IMG/VR virus record: IMGVR_UViG_3300005613_000503
Span: 1-20,259 of that record
Length of the DNA stretch: 20,259 nt
DNA from: a virus
Direction: 5' to 3' (one strand)
Positions 14,696 to 20,040 of this stretch are shown here, piece after piece. Below the pieces are notes generated by a model. It saw only the letters and a program-made list of their open reading frames with translations, did not search any database and had not been told where the DNA came from. Every line of letters begins with the position of its first letter. Position 1 is the stretch's first letter. Made by a program: the position numbers and the translations under genes.

Positions 14696-14712
14696 TCAAC
14701 ATTTCTTGTTGA
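14696..14712 (+). other. Small hairpin between operator and promoter
   Basis: TCAACA and TGTTGA form a 6-bp stem around a 5-nt loop, within a larger imperfect inverted repeat (TTTTCAACAT / ATGTGAAAA). It has no T tract, so it is not a convincing terminator. It may be part of the regulatory region. Confidence 0.35.
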
Positions 14713-14757
14713 TATGTGAAAAGCGTTTAGTATTATTGTAATCGAATTAATAACACA
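14709..14757 (+). promoter_or_regulatory. Internal early promoter, copy 2 of the 28-nt repeat
   Basis: TTG (14709-14711) is followed after 19 nt by TATTATTG (14731-14738), the spacing expected for Bacteroidota promoters. The segment 14730-14757 repeats the one at 11381-11408. The following ATG is at 14766. It would start a second transcript covering the DnaA-like and helicase-loader genes. Confidence 0.55.
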
Positions 14758-14765
14758 CTAAGAAA

Positions 14766-14999
14766 ATGAACACTTACACAATCAAATGGCATGGGTACGA
14801 ACTGAAAATTGACGCTAATGTTTTTGACAATCAAGTTGAGATTGAAGACATTGAAGGAATATCTTTAGTTGACTTTTACCACAATTCAAACAACCAAACT
14901 TTACAAGAGATTGCGGATTTAGTTTTAGAGCAGGACTACACGAATAATCAAGAAGCCGCGAGTTATAGAGAGTGGGACACTTTGGAAGAAAGAGATTAA
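14766..14999 (+). CDS. Small acidic hypothetical protein
   Basis: This 77-aa, strongly acidic protein begins MNTYTIKWHGYELKIDANVF. It has a likely beta-hairpin start and a helical second half (NQTLQEIADLVLEQDYTNNQ). There is no known family. It stands directly behind the repeated promoter and is therefore the first product of that transcript. An attC-like site starts at its stop codon. The low pI and size would fit a DNA-mimic or inhibitor-type early protein, but nothing specific supports that. Confidence 0.55.
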   Translation: MNTYTIKWHGYELKIDANVFDNQVEIEDIEGISLVDFYHNSNNQTLQEIADLVLEQDYTNNQEAASYREWDTLEERD

Positions 15000-15058
15000 C
15001 GTTGAGCGTATGTTCCGTATGTAACGCAGTGGAATATGGAACATACGCATTGTTATAA
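14994..15058 (+). other. attC-like site left of the 15-kb cassette
   Basis: A 65-bp structure runs from GATTAAC (14994-15000, overlapping the stop codon) to GTTATAA (15052-15058). The arms GCGTATGTTCC (15006-15016) and GGAACATACGC (15038-15048) are perfectly complementary over 11 bp. Unequal unpaired spacers separate them from the boxes (5 and 3 nt). The architecture matches a short integron attC. A transcription terminator is unlikely because no T tract follows. Confidence 0.6.
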
Positions 15059-15086
15059 TCTGTACCACTGCACAAAACTTAATTAA

Positions 15087-15491
15087 ATGGAAAGAAGTGA
15101 ATTAATACAACTATGTAAAGACGCTGTTGTTCATCATACAAAATGGCAAGACAGAGATAGTTACTCTGCTCAAAAATCTATTCAATCAATACACGAAGGT
15201 TTGACGGCTGGACTAGATTTCAGGGTCGTTACCAAAAAGATTGATAAAGGCTATCACTCAGATGAAAGAACTTTGATAATTGAATTTATACAGCCAATAG
15301 ACCACTCAAAATTAGAAAAAGCTGAACACCTTGAAATAAGTACTAGAGAAGATTACTTCCGAGATTGCGACCCTGATTATGAAACAGAAATGTTTGAAGG
15401 TGAAGGAATAGATTTTTGGAGTAGTTATACGCAAACTTATATGCCAACCAGAAAGCGTCTTGTTGAAAGTAACGGAGGTGACTGGTATTGA
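15087..15491 (+). CDS. Cassette-borne hypothetical protein
   Basis: This 134-aa acidic protein begins MERSELIQLCKDAVVHHTKW. A helical N-terminal third is followed by beta-like segments (LDFRVVTKKIDKGYHSDERT, LIIEFIQPID). The C-terminus is rich in aromatic and acidic residues (EGEGIDFWSSYTQTYMPTRK). It has no membrane segment or catalytic motif I recognise. It is the only gene between the complementary cassette boxes, and its start context (TTAATTAAATGGAAAGAAGT) closely resembles the leader of the TrmH unit. This suggests cargo, possibly a defence or counter-defence factor. The function is unknown. Confidence 0.6.
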   Translation: MERSELIQLCKDAVVHHTKWQDRDSYSAQKSIQSIHEGLTAGLDFRVVTKKIDKGYHSDERTLIIEFIQPIDHSKLEKAEHLEISTREDYFRDCDPDYETEMFEGEGIDFWSSYTQTYMPTRKRLVESNGGDWY

Positions 15492-15531
15492 TTATAACTA
15501 TTGGCTAATGCTAACGACAAAAAAGTCCTAT
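15492..15531 (+). other. Truncated attC-like right junction of the 15-kb unit
   Basis: TTATAAC (15492-15498) follows the stop codon immediately. TATTGGCTAATGCTA and ACGACAAAAAAGTCCTAT (15514-15531) come next, aligning with 13296-13334 in order and spacing. The ATG of the next phage gene lies within the last bases. Confidence 0.5.
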
Positions 15532-16009
15532 GACAGAACAAGAACGAAAAGAGATAATTGATTGCCTCGTATTCCAGGCTAAACAATTCGATGCTGATAG
15601 CGATAGAATGTACCAACTGATTAACGTGATGAAAGCGGTCAATTGTACGAAAGAGTTTAACCACCTCCAACAAATCAAACTCAAAGAGTTAGTGGATACT
15701 TGTTGTGACTTACTAGACTACGACAACAACGAAACAACCAACGCTTCACGCGATATAGTGGAGGTTGAGAAACGAAGGGCTATCTATTACTTCGCCTACG
15801 CTATTAACGAATTTAACCCGCAGATATTCTACGGTTTAGCAAAGGCGTTTGGAAAGCATAGAACCAGCTTAAACCACCACGTTAAGAAAGCTAAAGAGTT
15901 ATTGGATTGCAAAGATAGGTCGTTCATGTTTTACTTTGACAAACTACGCAATCATGAATTTGAAACAACTAAAACAAATAGAGATGAACCACACAGAGAA
16001 TCAGCGTAA
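15530..16009 (+). CDS. Protein with a DnaA domain IV-like DNA-binding region (first copy)
   Basis: In this 159-aa protein the first 70 residues are helical and unassigned. Residues about 78-130 (RDIVEVEKRRAIYYFAYAIN, then a helix, then FGKHRTSLNHHVKKAKELL) fit the C-terminal DnaA helix-turn-helix: the RR..A.Y segment, a G..FG turn, and an RTSLNHHV recognition helix in place of RDHTTVLHA. No AAA+ domain is present. It could bind DnaA-box-like sites in the phage origin or act as a regulator. Its end overlaps the downstream small HTH gene. Confidence 0.6.
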   Translation: MTEQERKEIIDCLVFQAKQFDADSDRMYQLINVMKAVNCTKEFNHLQQIKLKELVDTCCDLLDYDNNETTNASRDIVEVEKRRAIYYFAYAINEFNPQIFYGLAKAFGKHRTSLNHHVKKAKELLDCKDRSFMFYFDKLRNHEFETTKTNRDEPHRESA

Positions 16010-16202
16010 TAGAATTAAGACCATACTTGACGATGGTAGGTCGCTCAATCCATTGGAAGCGTTCAATGAAGTAGGGACGATGAAGTTAGCCAGTCGTATA
16101 TCTGAATTAATTGCGGAGGGTTATCCGATTCAAAAAGAATGGATGAAAGTTACTAATCGCTTCGGTGAAAGTGTTAAGGTTAGAAAGTACAGGAAGGGTT
16201 AG
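15984..16202 (+). CDS. Small winged-helix DNA-binding protein (HTH_39-like)
   Basis: The ORF can start as early as 15936, but ATG 15984 (72 aa) leaves a moderate 26-nt overlap and keeps the full domain. The sequence RIKTILDDGRSLNPLEAFNE, then LASRISELIAEGYPI and GESVKVRKYRKG, has the order of the small phage HTH_39 fold: positioning helix, recognition helix with LA.RISEL, and a wing with a basic end. Such proteins are common in phage early regions and usually regulate or assist replication. An attC-like hairpin begins in its stop codon. Confidence 0.6.
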   Translation: MNHTENQRNRIKTILDDGRSLNPLEAFNEVGTMKLASRISELIAEGYPIQKEWMKVTNRFGESVKVRKYRKG

Positions 16203-16250
16203 CCAACGTCCTGCTAAACAATCGTATCATGTTGTTTAGCTTAGTTGGCG
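16201..16250 (+). other. Compact attC-like hairpin
   Basis: AGCCAAC (16201-16207), a 5-nt spacer, GCTAAACAA (16213-16221), a 10-nt loop, TTGTTTAGC (16232-16240), a 3-nt spacer and GTTGGCG (16244-16250) follow in order. The inner 9-bp arms are perfect and the boxes pair in six positions. The 5/3 spacer asymmetry equals that of the site at 14994. No T tract follows, so a terminator is less likely. The TTG of the last box also serves as the -33 of a candidate promoter. Confidence 0.5.
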
Positions 16251-16274
16251 GTTAATAAATAATTTGTATCTTCG
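16245..16274 (+). promoter_or_regulatory. Candidate promoter for the replication initiation genes
   Basis: TTG (16245-16247), 19 nt, then TATCTTCG (16267-16274), one base from TAnnTTTG and very like the frequent TATCTTTG form. A 7-bp hairpin (ATCGCTA 16278-16284, TAGCGAT 16293-16299) begins about where the RNA would start and could stabilise the 5' end. Confidence 0.55.
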
Positions 16275-16315
16275 TGCATCGCTACGGCAAAATAGCGATT
16301 CTAATAATCTGAAAC

Positions 16316-16414
16316 ATGAAAAAAGATTTCTTACAAGGGGATAAAACTACCTTAGTGCGTGTTCAGAGCCTATGCGTAGGGTGTTGCCGCACCTCCCCGT
16401 TTTTAACTAATTAA
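16316..16414 (+). CDS. Possible 32-aa leader peptide or miniprotein
   Basis: A short frame begins at ATG 16316 and ends just before the next start: MKKDFLQGDKTTLVRVQSLC, then VGCCRTSPFLTN. It lies in the long leader between the candidate promoter and the DUF1376-like gene. Three Cys cluster in the second half. It may be a leader peptide, a tiny protein or chance. The 214-nt gap between genes otherwise holds the attC-like hairpin, promoter and leader stem-loop. Confidence 0.3.
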   Translation: MKKDFLQGDKTTLVRVQSLCVGCCRTSPFLTN

Positions 16415-16416
16415 CA

Positions 16417-17091
16417 ATGGCAAAAGACCCAGCATTTTTATTTTACGCTCAAGATTGGATAACAGGAACGTTAACAATGACTATGGAAGAAAGGGGGCAA
16501 TACATTACAATTCTTGCTGTAATGCATCAGACAGGAAGGATAGACGAAAAAACCATTAGCTTTTTGGTAGGTAACGTTTCTGATAACCTAAAAGATAAGT
16601 TTAGCGTTGATGAAAATGGAAAGTGGTTTAATAAGAGATTAGAAGAGGAGATTGAGAAACGTGCAAAATTTGCTGAATCAAGAAGAAAGAATGGTTCAAA
16701 AGGAGGTAGACCAAAAGCAAGTGTAAAACCTAGTGGTTTACCTAATGTAAAACCTACAAATAACCATACTGAAAATGAAGATGAAGATGATAATTTAACT
16801 GATATTAATAAAGTAAGCGATTTCGATATTTTTTGGATGGCTTACAATAAGAAAGTAGATTTAGTGCCATGTCAAAGAGAATGGTTGAACATAGACGAAC
16901 CTGAAATTGATAAGATAATAGCCCACGTTCCTAAATACGTTGCGGCTACTCCTGATGTTAAATTCAGAAAGTCTCCTTTGAAGTACCTTAAAGACCGTAC
17001 ATGGTTAGATGAAGACCTACCAATGAGCCGCGATAAAGAGACAGGAAAAACAGACATACCAAAAGACTTTTCAAACATTCAGTATCCATGA
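16417..17091 (+). CDS. DUF1376-type phage replication protein
   Basis: In this 224-aa protein residues 1-80 (KDPAFLFYAQDWITGTLTMT, MEERGQYITILAVMHQTGRI) are the hallmark of the DUF1376 N-terminal domain found in phage replication initiators. A basic Arg/Lys/Gly linker (RRKNGSKGGRPKAS), a low-complexity acidic stretch (about 118-130) and a C-terminal FDIFWMAYNKKVD...W domain follow, resembling helicase-loading primosome components. It overlaps the DnaC-like gene by 4 nt, as in many phage O/P-type pairs. It would bind the origin or ssDNA and bring the loader and host DnaB. Confidence 0.75.
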   Translation: MAKDPAFLFYAQDWITGTLTMTMEERGQYITILAVMHQTGRIDEKTISFLVGNVSDNLKDKFSVDENGKWFNKRLEEEIEKRAKFAESRRKNGSKGGRPKASVKPSGLPNVKPTNNHTENEDEDDNLTDINKVSDFDIFWMAYNKKVDLVPCQREWLNIDEPEIDKIIAHVPKYVAATPDVKFRKSPLKYLKDRTWLDEDLPMSRDKETGKTDIPKDFSNIQYP

Positions 17092-17765
17092 ACCACATCC
17101 AGCACTACATACAATCATTAGGCAAATCGGATAAATTTATCCTTAGAGGCAAAAATGAATTTGATTTTGACCATTGCAAACAGGCGTACATTCAAATCAG
17201 TAAATCAATAGTGACTGATTGGATTGATAAAGACCCGAATCTTACAGACCAAATAGTTCATTACTGCATTGGCTCTGAGAAATTCAAAGGAGACTTGAAC
17301 AAGGGAATTATCTTTATGGGTTCAACTGGAACGGGCAAAACGGTAATACTAAAAGCAATGTCAATGTTGCTCGGATACATGGTTAGATTCAGATTCTTGA
17401 TTTATACTGGTTGGGAGATGGAGCGCGTGTATATGATAGCCGACCAAGTGAACAACGAGAAGTACAAACTTGAACAAGCGTTAAACGCTAAGATGTTAGG
17501 GATTGACGATTTAGGTGAGGAGCATACGACCATTAAGGTTTACGGCTCAGATATAAACGTTGGTATTGAATCACTAACAAAGAGGCATTTAGAATACGTG
17601 AACAAAGGGCATTTAACGTTTATAACTACTAACTTGAATGCTGATTTGATAGCTAGTAAGTATGGCGCAAGGATTGAATCAAGGTTGTACGAAATGTGCA
17701 ACATGATAGGCGTGAAAGGTAACGACATGAGAAAAGCAACGGATTTAACGAGTAAAAACTACTGA
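17088..17765 (+). CDS. DnaC-like AAA+ helicase loader
   Basis: This 225-aa ATPase should load the replicative helicase. The Walker A is GSTGTGKT at 78-85, Walker B MLGIDDLG at 136-143, the sensor I-like FITTNL at 178-183, and the box VII-like KYGARIESRL at 191-200 with a probable Arg finger at 199. The N-terminal 70 residues would contact the helicase. The length is slightly below E. coli DnaC. It overlaps the DUF1376-like gene and is separated by one base from a DnaA domain-IV-like gene, so ATPase and DNA-binding parts lie side by side. Confidence 0.82.
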   Translation: MNHIQHYIQSLGKSDKFILRGKNEFDFDHCKQAYIQISKSIVTDWIDKDPNLTDQIVHYCIGSEKFKGDLNKGIIFMGSTGTGKTVILKAMSMLLGYMVRFRFLIYTGWEMERVYMIADQVNNEKYKLEQALNAKMLGIDDLGEEHTTIKVYGSDINVGIESLTKRHLEYVNKGHLTFITTNLNADLIASKYGARIESRLYEMCNMIGVKGNDMRKATDLTSKNY

Positions 17766-17766
17766 A

Positions 17767-18252
17767 ATGGACAGAAAACAAGAACAAATGAAACTGACAG
17801 AACAAGAACTAAACGCAATTGAACTACTCGTTGACCAATTCAGACAACGGTTAATTGAAAATCACAAAGACTTAATCAACTACGCAACGGCTATCAACAG
17901 TAGCGAAGAGAAATTCAAAACATACGTCAAAGTGATAGCTGATTACTTTTGCATCGAACCCGAAAAGATAACGGGCAAACGCTCCAGGTTGACGGAGATT
18001 AAACGCGCTAGACACATTCTTTGGTGGTTGTGTAGAACTGGCGAATCAAACGTTAAATGGTCGCTCTCAAAGATTGGGCAAAAGACCTGCTTGGAAAGAG
18101 CGTTCGACCATGCAACTGTACTTCATGGGGTTAGAACTATTGGCAATGATATTGACTACGACCCAGCCACTAAGCAAGACCTGAAAGCTATTGTGGAGTG
18201 CTTGGGGTTCAGGTTGGTAAAGAACGGTGCTAATTACAAAACTGTAATTTAG
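17767..18252 (+). CDS. DnaA domain IV-like DNA-binding protein (second copy)
   Basis: In this 161-aa protein, residues 1-50 are helical. Residues 52-127 match DnaA domain IV closely: VKVIADYFCIEPEKITGKRS, then a helix with KRARHILWWLCR, then SLSKIG and a DHATVLHGVRTI recognition helix, nearly the DnaA signature DHSTVLHA. An insertion (QKTCLERAF) separates SLSKIG from DHATV. There is no ATPase domain. With the AAA+ loader one base upstream, the pair could work together as a split initiator at the phage origin. Operator copy 3 overlaps its stop codon. Confidence 0.75.
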   Translation: MDRKQEQMKLTEQELNAIELLVDQFRQRLIENHKDLINYATAINSSEEKFKTYVKVIADYFCIEPEKITGKRSRLTEIKRARHILWWLCRTGESNVKWSLSKIGQKTCLERAFDHATVLHGVRTIGNDIDYDPATKQDLKAIVECLGFRLVKNGANYKTVI

Positions 18253-18265
18253 AATGATTCTAAGT
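18247..18265. promoter_or_regulatory. 19-bp palindromic operator, copy 3
   Basis: ATTTAGAATGATTCTAAGT has the same arms as copies 1 and 2, with one arm mismatch and a different centre base. TAAAATTG (18277-18284), a possible -7 element, follows 11 nt later. It overlaps the stop of the DnaA-like gene. Confidence 0.6.
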
Positions 18266-18285
18266 TAATTTATTAGTAAAATTGT

Positions 18286-18413
18286 ATGACAACAATAACT
18301 TTAGATAAGCACCCAAACTGGAGATTAAGTTCAACTGGGTAAATGGTATTCGTGGTGCATATCCGCGAATCGTAGGAGAAAATCGAGAACGAGTAAAACA
18401 AATTGTAAAATGA
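18286..18413 (+). CDS. Short gene read through a possible -1 frameshift
   Basis: ATG 18286 opens an 18-codon frame (MTTITLDKHPNWRLSSTG). In the -1 frame, opened just after TAA 18306-18308, lies a convincing coding stretch, LEIKFNWVNGIRGAYPRIVG and 11 more residues. It ends with TGA 18411-18413, which overlaps the next gene's ATG as ATGA. The heptamer CCCAAAC (18312-18318) lies in the right phase (C CCA AAC) at the start of the overlap. A frameshift there gives a 42-aa protein. Alternatives are a mutated pseudogene, a sequencing error, or a non-ATG start. The family is unknown. Confidence 0.4.
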
Positions 18414-18601
18414 TGAAAATATATGAAGTAGAATTTGAAGGTATGTGGCCTGTTGGAAATTGCTTAATAATTGCGGCACTATCTAAACGTGATGCAACCG
18501 CCATTGCTAAAAGTACCATTACACATACTGATAAATTCGAAGTAAAAGAAGTGAAACTTGATTACCCTAAAGTGATTGTTTATTTAGATGGAAACTACTA
18601 A
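18410..18601 (+). CDS. Small hypothetical protein
   Basis: This 63-aa protein begins MMKIYEVEFEGMWPVGNCLI. Its pattern (strand, helix with ALSKRDATAIAKSTI, strands VKEVKLDYPKVIVYLDGNY) suggests a small alpha/beta fold. There is no known family. The first ATG overlaps the stop of the preceding frame and gives MM; the second ATG at 18413 is equally possible. It lies between the arms of the 15-bp inverted repeat and after operator copy 3, so it may be produced on its own small transcript. Confidence 0.55.
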   Translation: MMKIYEVEFEGMWPVGNCLIIAALSKRDATAIAKSTITHTDKFEVKEVKLDYPKVIVYLDGNY

Positions 18602-18628
18602 TCATTTTACTTTTTGTGAGCGTTCGAC

Positions 18629-18649
18629 CGTAGGCGATTTTCTCCTACG
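18629..18649 (+). terminator. Possible weak terminator hairpin
   Basis: CGTAGG / CCTACG form a 6-bp stem with a 9-nt loop, followed by TTTTGTG. It follows the last clear phage gene and precedes the cassette-like region. The T tract is short, so this is tentative. Confidence 0.3.
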
Positions 18650-18705
18650 TTTTGTGTATGATTTCGGGCGGGATAAAACCCCTAACCTTTAAATAAAGAA
18701 AAAAG

Positions 18706-19050
18706 ATGATTAAAGAAACTAAAGTATCGGACAGCACTACAAAGCCTGAATTATACACTTTGTTAGCTGACTGTGGCGGTTTTTCAAGTGGAGCGTTGGT
18801 TATGTTGCGCCTTTCTACTGATTATGGATATTCTAATACTTGGTGGAGAGTTATGTTTTGCGACAATGACGGAACTTTTATTGGAAGATTAGAAAGGCAT
18901 CATTGGCATGAATACACCGCACATAAAAAGGGAGATGATGTTAGATGGGATGCTGGAAAGGTGCAACATATTTGGAGCGAAGGGGAAGAGTTTTGTTATG
19001 GAGATAACATTACAATATGTAGCTGTGCTGGCTTATGTAGGAATAAGTAG
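18706..19050 (+). CDS. Hypothetical protein, probable first cassette of the right-end array
   Basis: This 114-aa protein begins MIKETKVSDSTTKPELYTLL. It is rich in Trp, His, Cys, Gly and aromatic residues, with mostly beta-like segments (GYSNTWWRVMFCDNDGTFIG). Several Cys and His (HHWHEYTAHK, CYGDNITICSCAGLC) could bind metal, but no defined zinc motif is evident. An attC-like site follows 7 nt after its stop. The expected cassette start (GTTAGCT) is not found upstream, so its left border is unknown. The function is unknown. Confidence 0.55.
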   Translation: MIKETKVSDSTTKPELYTLLADCGGFSSGALVMLRLSTDYGYSNTWWRVMFCDNDGTFIGRLERHHWHEYTAHKKGDDVRWDAGKVQHIWSEGEEFCYGDNITICSCAGLCRNK

Positions 19051-19057
19051 CCATTGC

Positions 19058-19120
19058 AGCTAACGGTTTGGCTATGCGTTCGGCTGACGATAGGAAGCTG
19101 ACGTATAGGTGTTGTTATGT
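19058..19120 (+). other. attC-like site 1 of the array
   Basis: AGCTAAC (19058-19064) and GTTATGT (19114-19120) bound arms TATGCGTTCGGCT and AGCTGACGTATA. These pair with one unpaired T and two G-T oppositions, leaving 8- and 6-nt spacers next to the boxes. Extrahelical bases on one arm are a hallmark of attC folding. Confidence 0.6.
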
Positions 19121-19166
19121 ACTGGCGCATAGCACGAACCTAAGCAACCAAAAGAATTTAGAAAAT

Positions 19167-19697
19167 ATGATATTGAAAAGAGAGTGGGCAATGCCTAACG
19201 GAAACACGTTTGAAATAAAGCCGATTAAGAAGTTTATTCAGCGATACAATTCTGGCAATTTAGAAAGCGCTGACCCTTTTGCAAACCGAAACAGGATTGC
19301 CAAGTTTTTGAACGACCTTGACCCTGATATGGGTACTGAATACAATATGGATGCAATCGAGTTCCTAAAGCAATTTGAAAGCAATAGCCTTGACCTTGTA
19401 TTGTTTGATCCACCATATAGCCCAAGACAGGTAAGCGAATGCTATAAAAAACTTGGTAAGACTGTGAACATGGAAACTACACAGGCTTCTTTTTGGAGTA
19501 ATATGAAAAAGGAAATTGCCAGAATTGTGAAGCCAAACGGGATTGTACTTTGCTTTGGATGGAACTCTCAAGGAATAGGAAAAACAAGAGGCTTTATTAT
19601 GGAGGAAATTCTTTTGGTTGCGCATGGAGGACACCACAATGACACTATATGCACAGCCGAACGGAAAAACACAGACCTTTTTAGCGCTTGTACATAA
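19167..19697 (+). CDS. Cassette-borne DNA adenine methyltransferase-like protein
   Basis: With ATG 19167 the product is 176 aa, beginning MILKREWAMPNGNTFEIKPI. The frame is open back to 19068, but that part is the attC structure, so I reject the longer start. DPPY at residues 81-84 (LDLVLFDPPYSPRQVSECYK) is the catalytic motif of amino-methyltransferases acting on adenine N6 or cytosine N4. KPNGIVLCFGWNS at 122-134 resembles the strand-turn behind it. A clear FxGxG cofactor motif is lacking, so the protein may be a minimal or divergent form. The stop codon lies inside the attC box. A cassette methyltransferase could protect phage DNA from restriction. Confidence 0.7.
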   Translation: MILKREWAMPNGNTFEIKPIKKFIQRYNSGNLESADPFANRNRIAKFLNDLDPDMGTEYNMDAIEFLKQFESNSLDLVLFDPPYSPRQVSECYKKLGKTVNMETTQASFWSNMKKEIARIVKPNGIVLCFGWNSQGIGKTRGFIMEEILLVAHGGHHNDTICTAERKNTDLFSACT

Positions 19698-19784
19698 CGG
19701 TTTGGCTAAAACCAGAAGCGAACTGAATACATACGAATTGAAAGCGAAACTCGCCCTCGCTTTTGGTTTTAGGTTTTGTTGGGC
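19692..19784 (+). other. attC-like site 2 of the array
   Basis: ACATAAC (19692-19698, containing the stop codon) and GTTGGGC (19778-19784) enclose arms CTAAAACCAGAAGCGA and TCGCTTTTGGTTTTAG, complementary over 16 bp except for one G-T opposition. About 30 nt lie between the arms. It is the best-formed site in the window. Confidence 0.7.
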
Positions 19785-19802
19785 GTAGTTAATTGAAATG
19801 AG

Positions 19803-20036
19803 ATGAACCCAGTACCATTAAACACCGAGATTGAGATTGAAGACCCTAACGCAGAAATTGACATTGAGATTGATTATAGGTGCTTTTTTACCCCAAATAA
19901 AGCATTTGCTCCAATGACTGTATTTCGCTCCATTTACGAAGGAGAAACTTTGCAACAAGCAATTGCCAAGGGTAAAAAGAGGTATGAAAAAGATTATCAT
20001 AAAGTTGAAGTAATGGCGGTTAGGGTTGACCAGTAA
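19803..20036 (+). CDS. Cassette-borne hypothetical acidic protein
   Basis: This 77-aa protein begins MNPVPLNTEIEIEDPNAEID. The N-terminal 25 residues are strongly acidic and alternate Ile/Glu. A compact segment follows (YRCFFTPNKAFAPMTVFRSI), then a helix (EGETLQQAIAKGKKRYEKDY) and a last strand. There is no known family. The leader GTAGTTAATTGAAATG between the cassette core and the start is nearly identical to that of the next cassette. The stop is 4 nt before the next attC box. Confidence 0.55.
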   Translation: MNPVPLNTEIEIEDPNAEIDIEIDYRCFFTPNKAFAPMTVFRSIYEGETLQQAIAKGKKRYEKDYHKVEVMAVRVDQ

Positions 20037-20040
20037 TTAC

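Larger units (their letters stand above)
15053..15531 (+). mobile_element. Integron-like gene cassette carrying one unknown gene
   Basis: The start box GTTATAA (15052-15058) and end box TTATAAC (15492-15498) are exact complements and bracket a single 134-aa ORF. The left end is a well-formed attC-like site. The right end is truncated to a left-arm-like TTGGCTAATG plus ACGACAAAAAAGTCCTAT, as in the TrmH unit. The right boundary is uncertain because the next gene's ATG is at 15530. Confidence 0.55.
18371..18649. repeat. 15-bp inverted repeat flanking the 63-aa gene
   Basis: CGTAGGAGAAAATCG at 18371-18385 is repeated in inverted orientation, CGATTTTCTCCTACG, at 18635-18649. The left copy is inside the frame of the small upstream gene. 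The right copy is non-coding and belongs to a local 6-bp hairpin (CGTAGG 18629-18634 / CCTACG 18644-18649). The two copies could pair in the mRNA or mark ends of an inserted unit. Confidence 0.65.

Noticed and set aside
14684-14766. Replication origin with DnaA boxes
   Set aside because: No cluster of TTATCCACA-like sites is visible here. The stretch is better explained by operator, hairpin and promoter.
14994-15058. Rho-independent terminator
   Set aside because: The stem is strong but no T tract follows, and the boxes and complementary cassette end fit an attC-like site better.
15936-15983. Longer start for the small winged-helix protein
   Set aside because: It would overlap the upstream gene by 74 nt and adds residues outside the recognised domain.
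16388-16406. GGTG/CACC hairpin with a T run as terminator before the DUF1376 gene
   Set aside because: The stem is only four base pairs and the T run follows a spacer, so support is too weak.
18762-18768. GTTAGCT, the exact complement of the AGCTAAC box at 19058, as left border of the first array cassette
   Set aside because: It lies inside the 114-aa ORF, in a stretch that looks properly coding, so it is probably chance. The true left border was not found.
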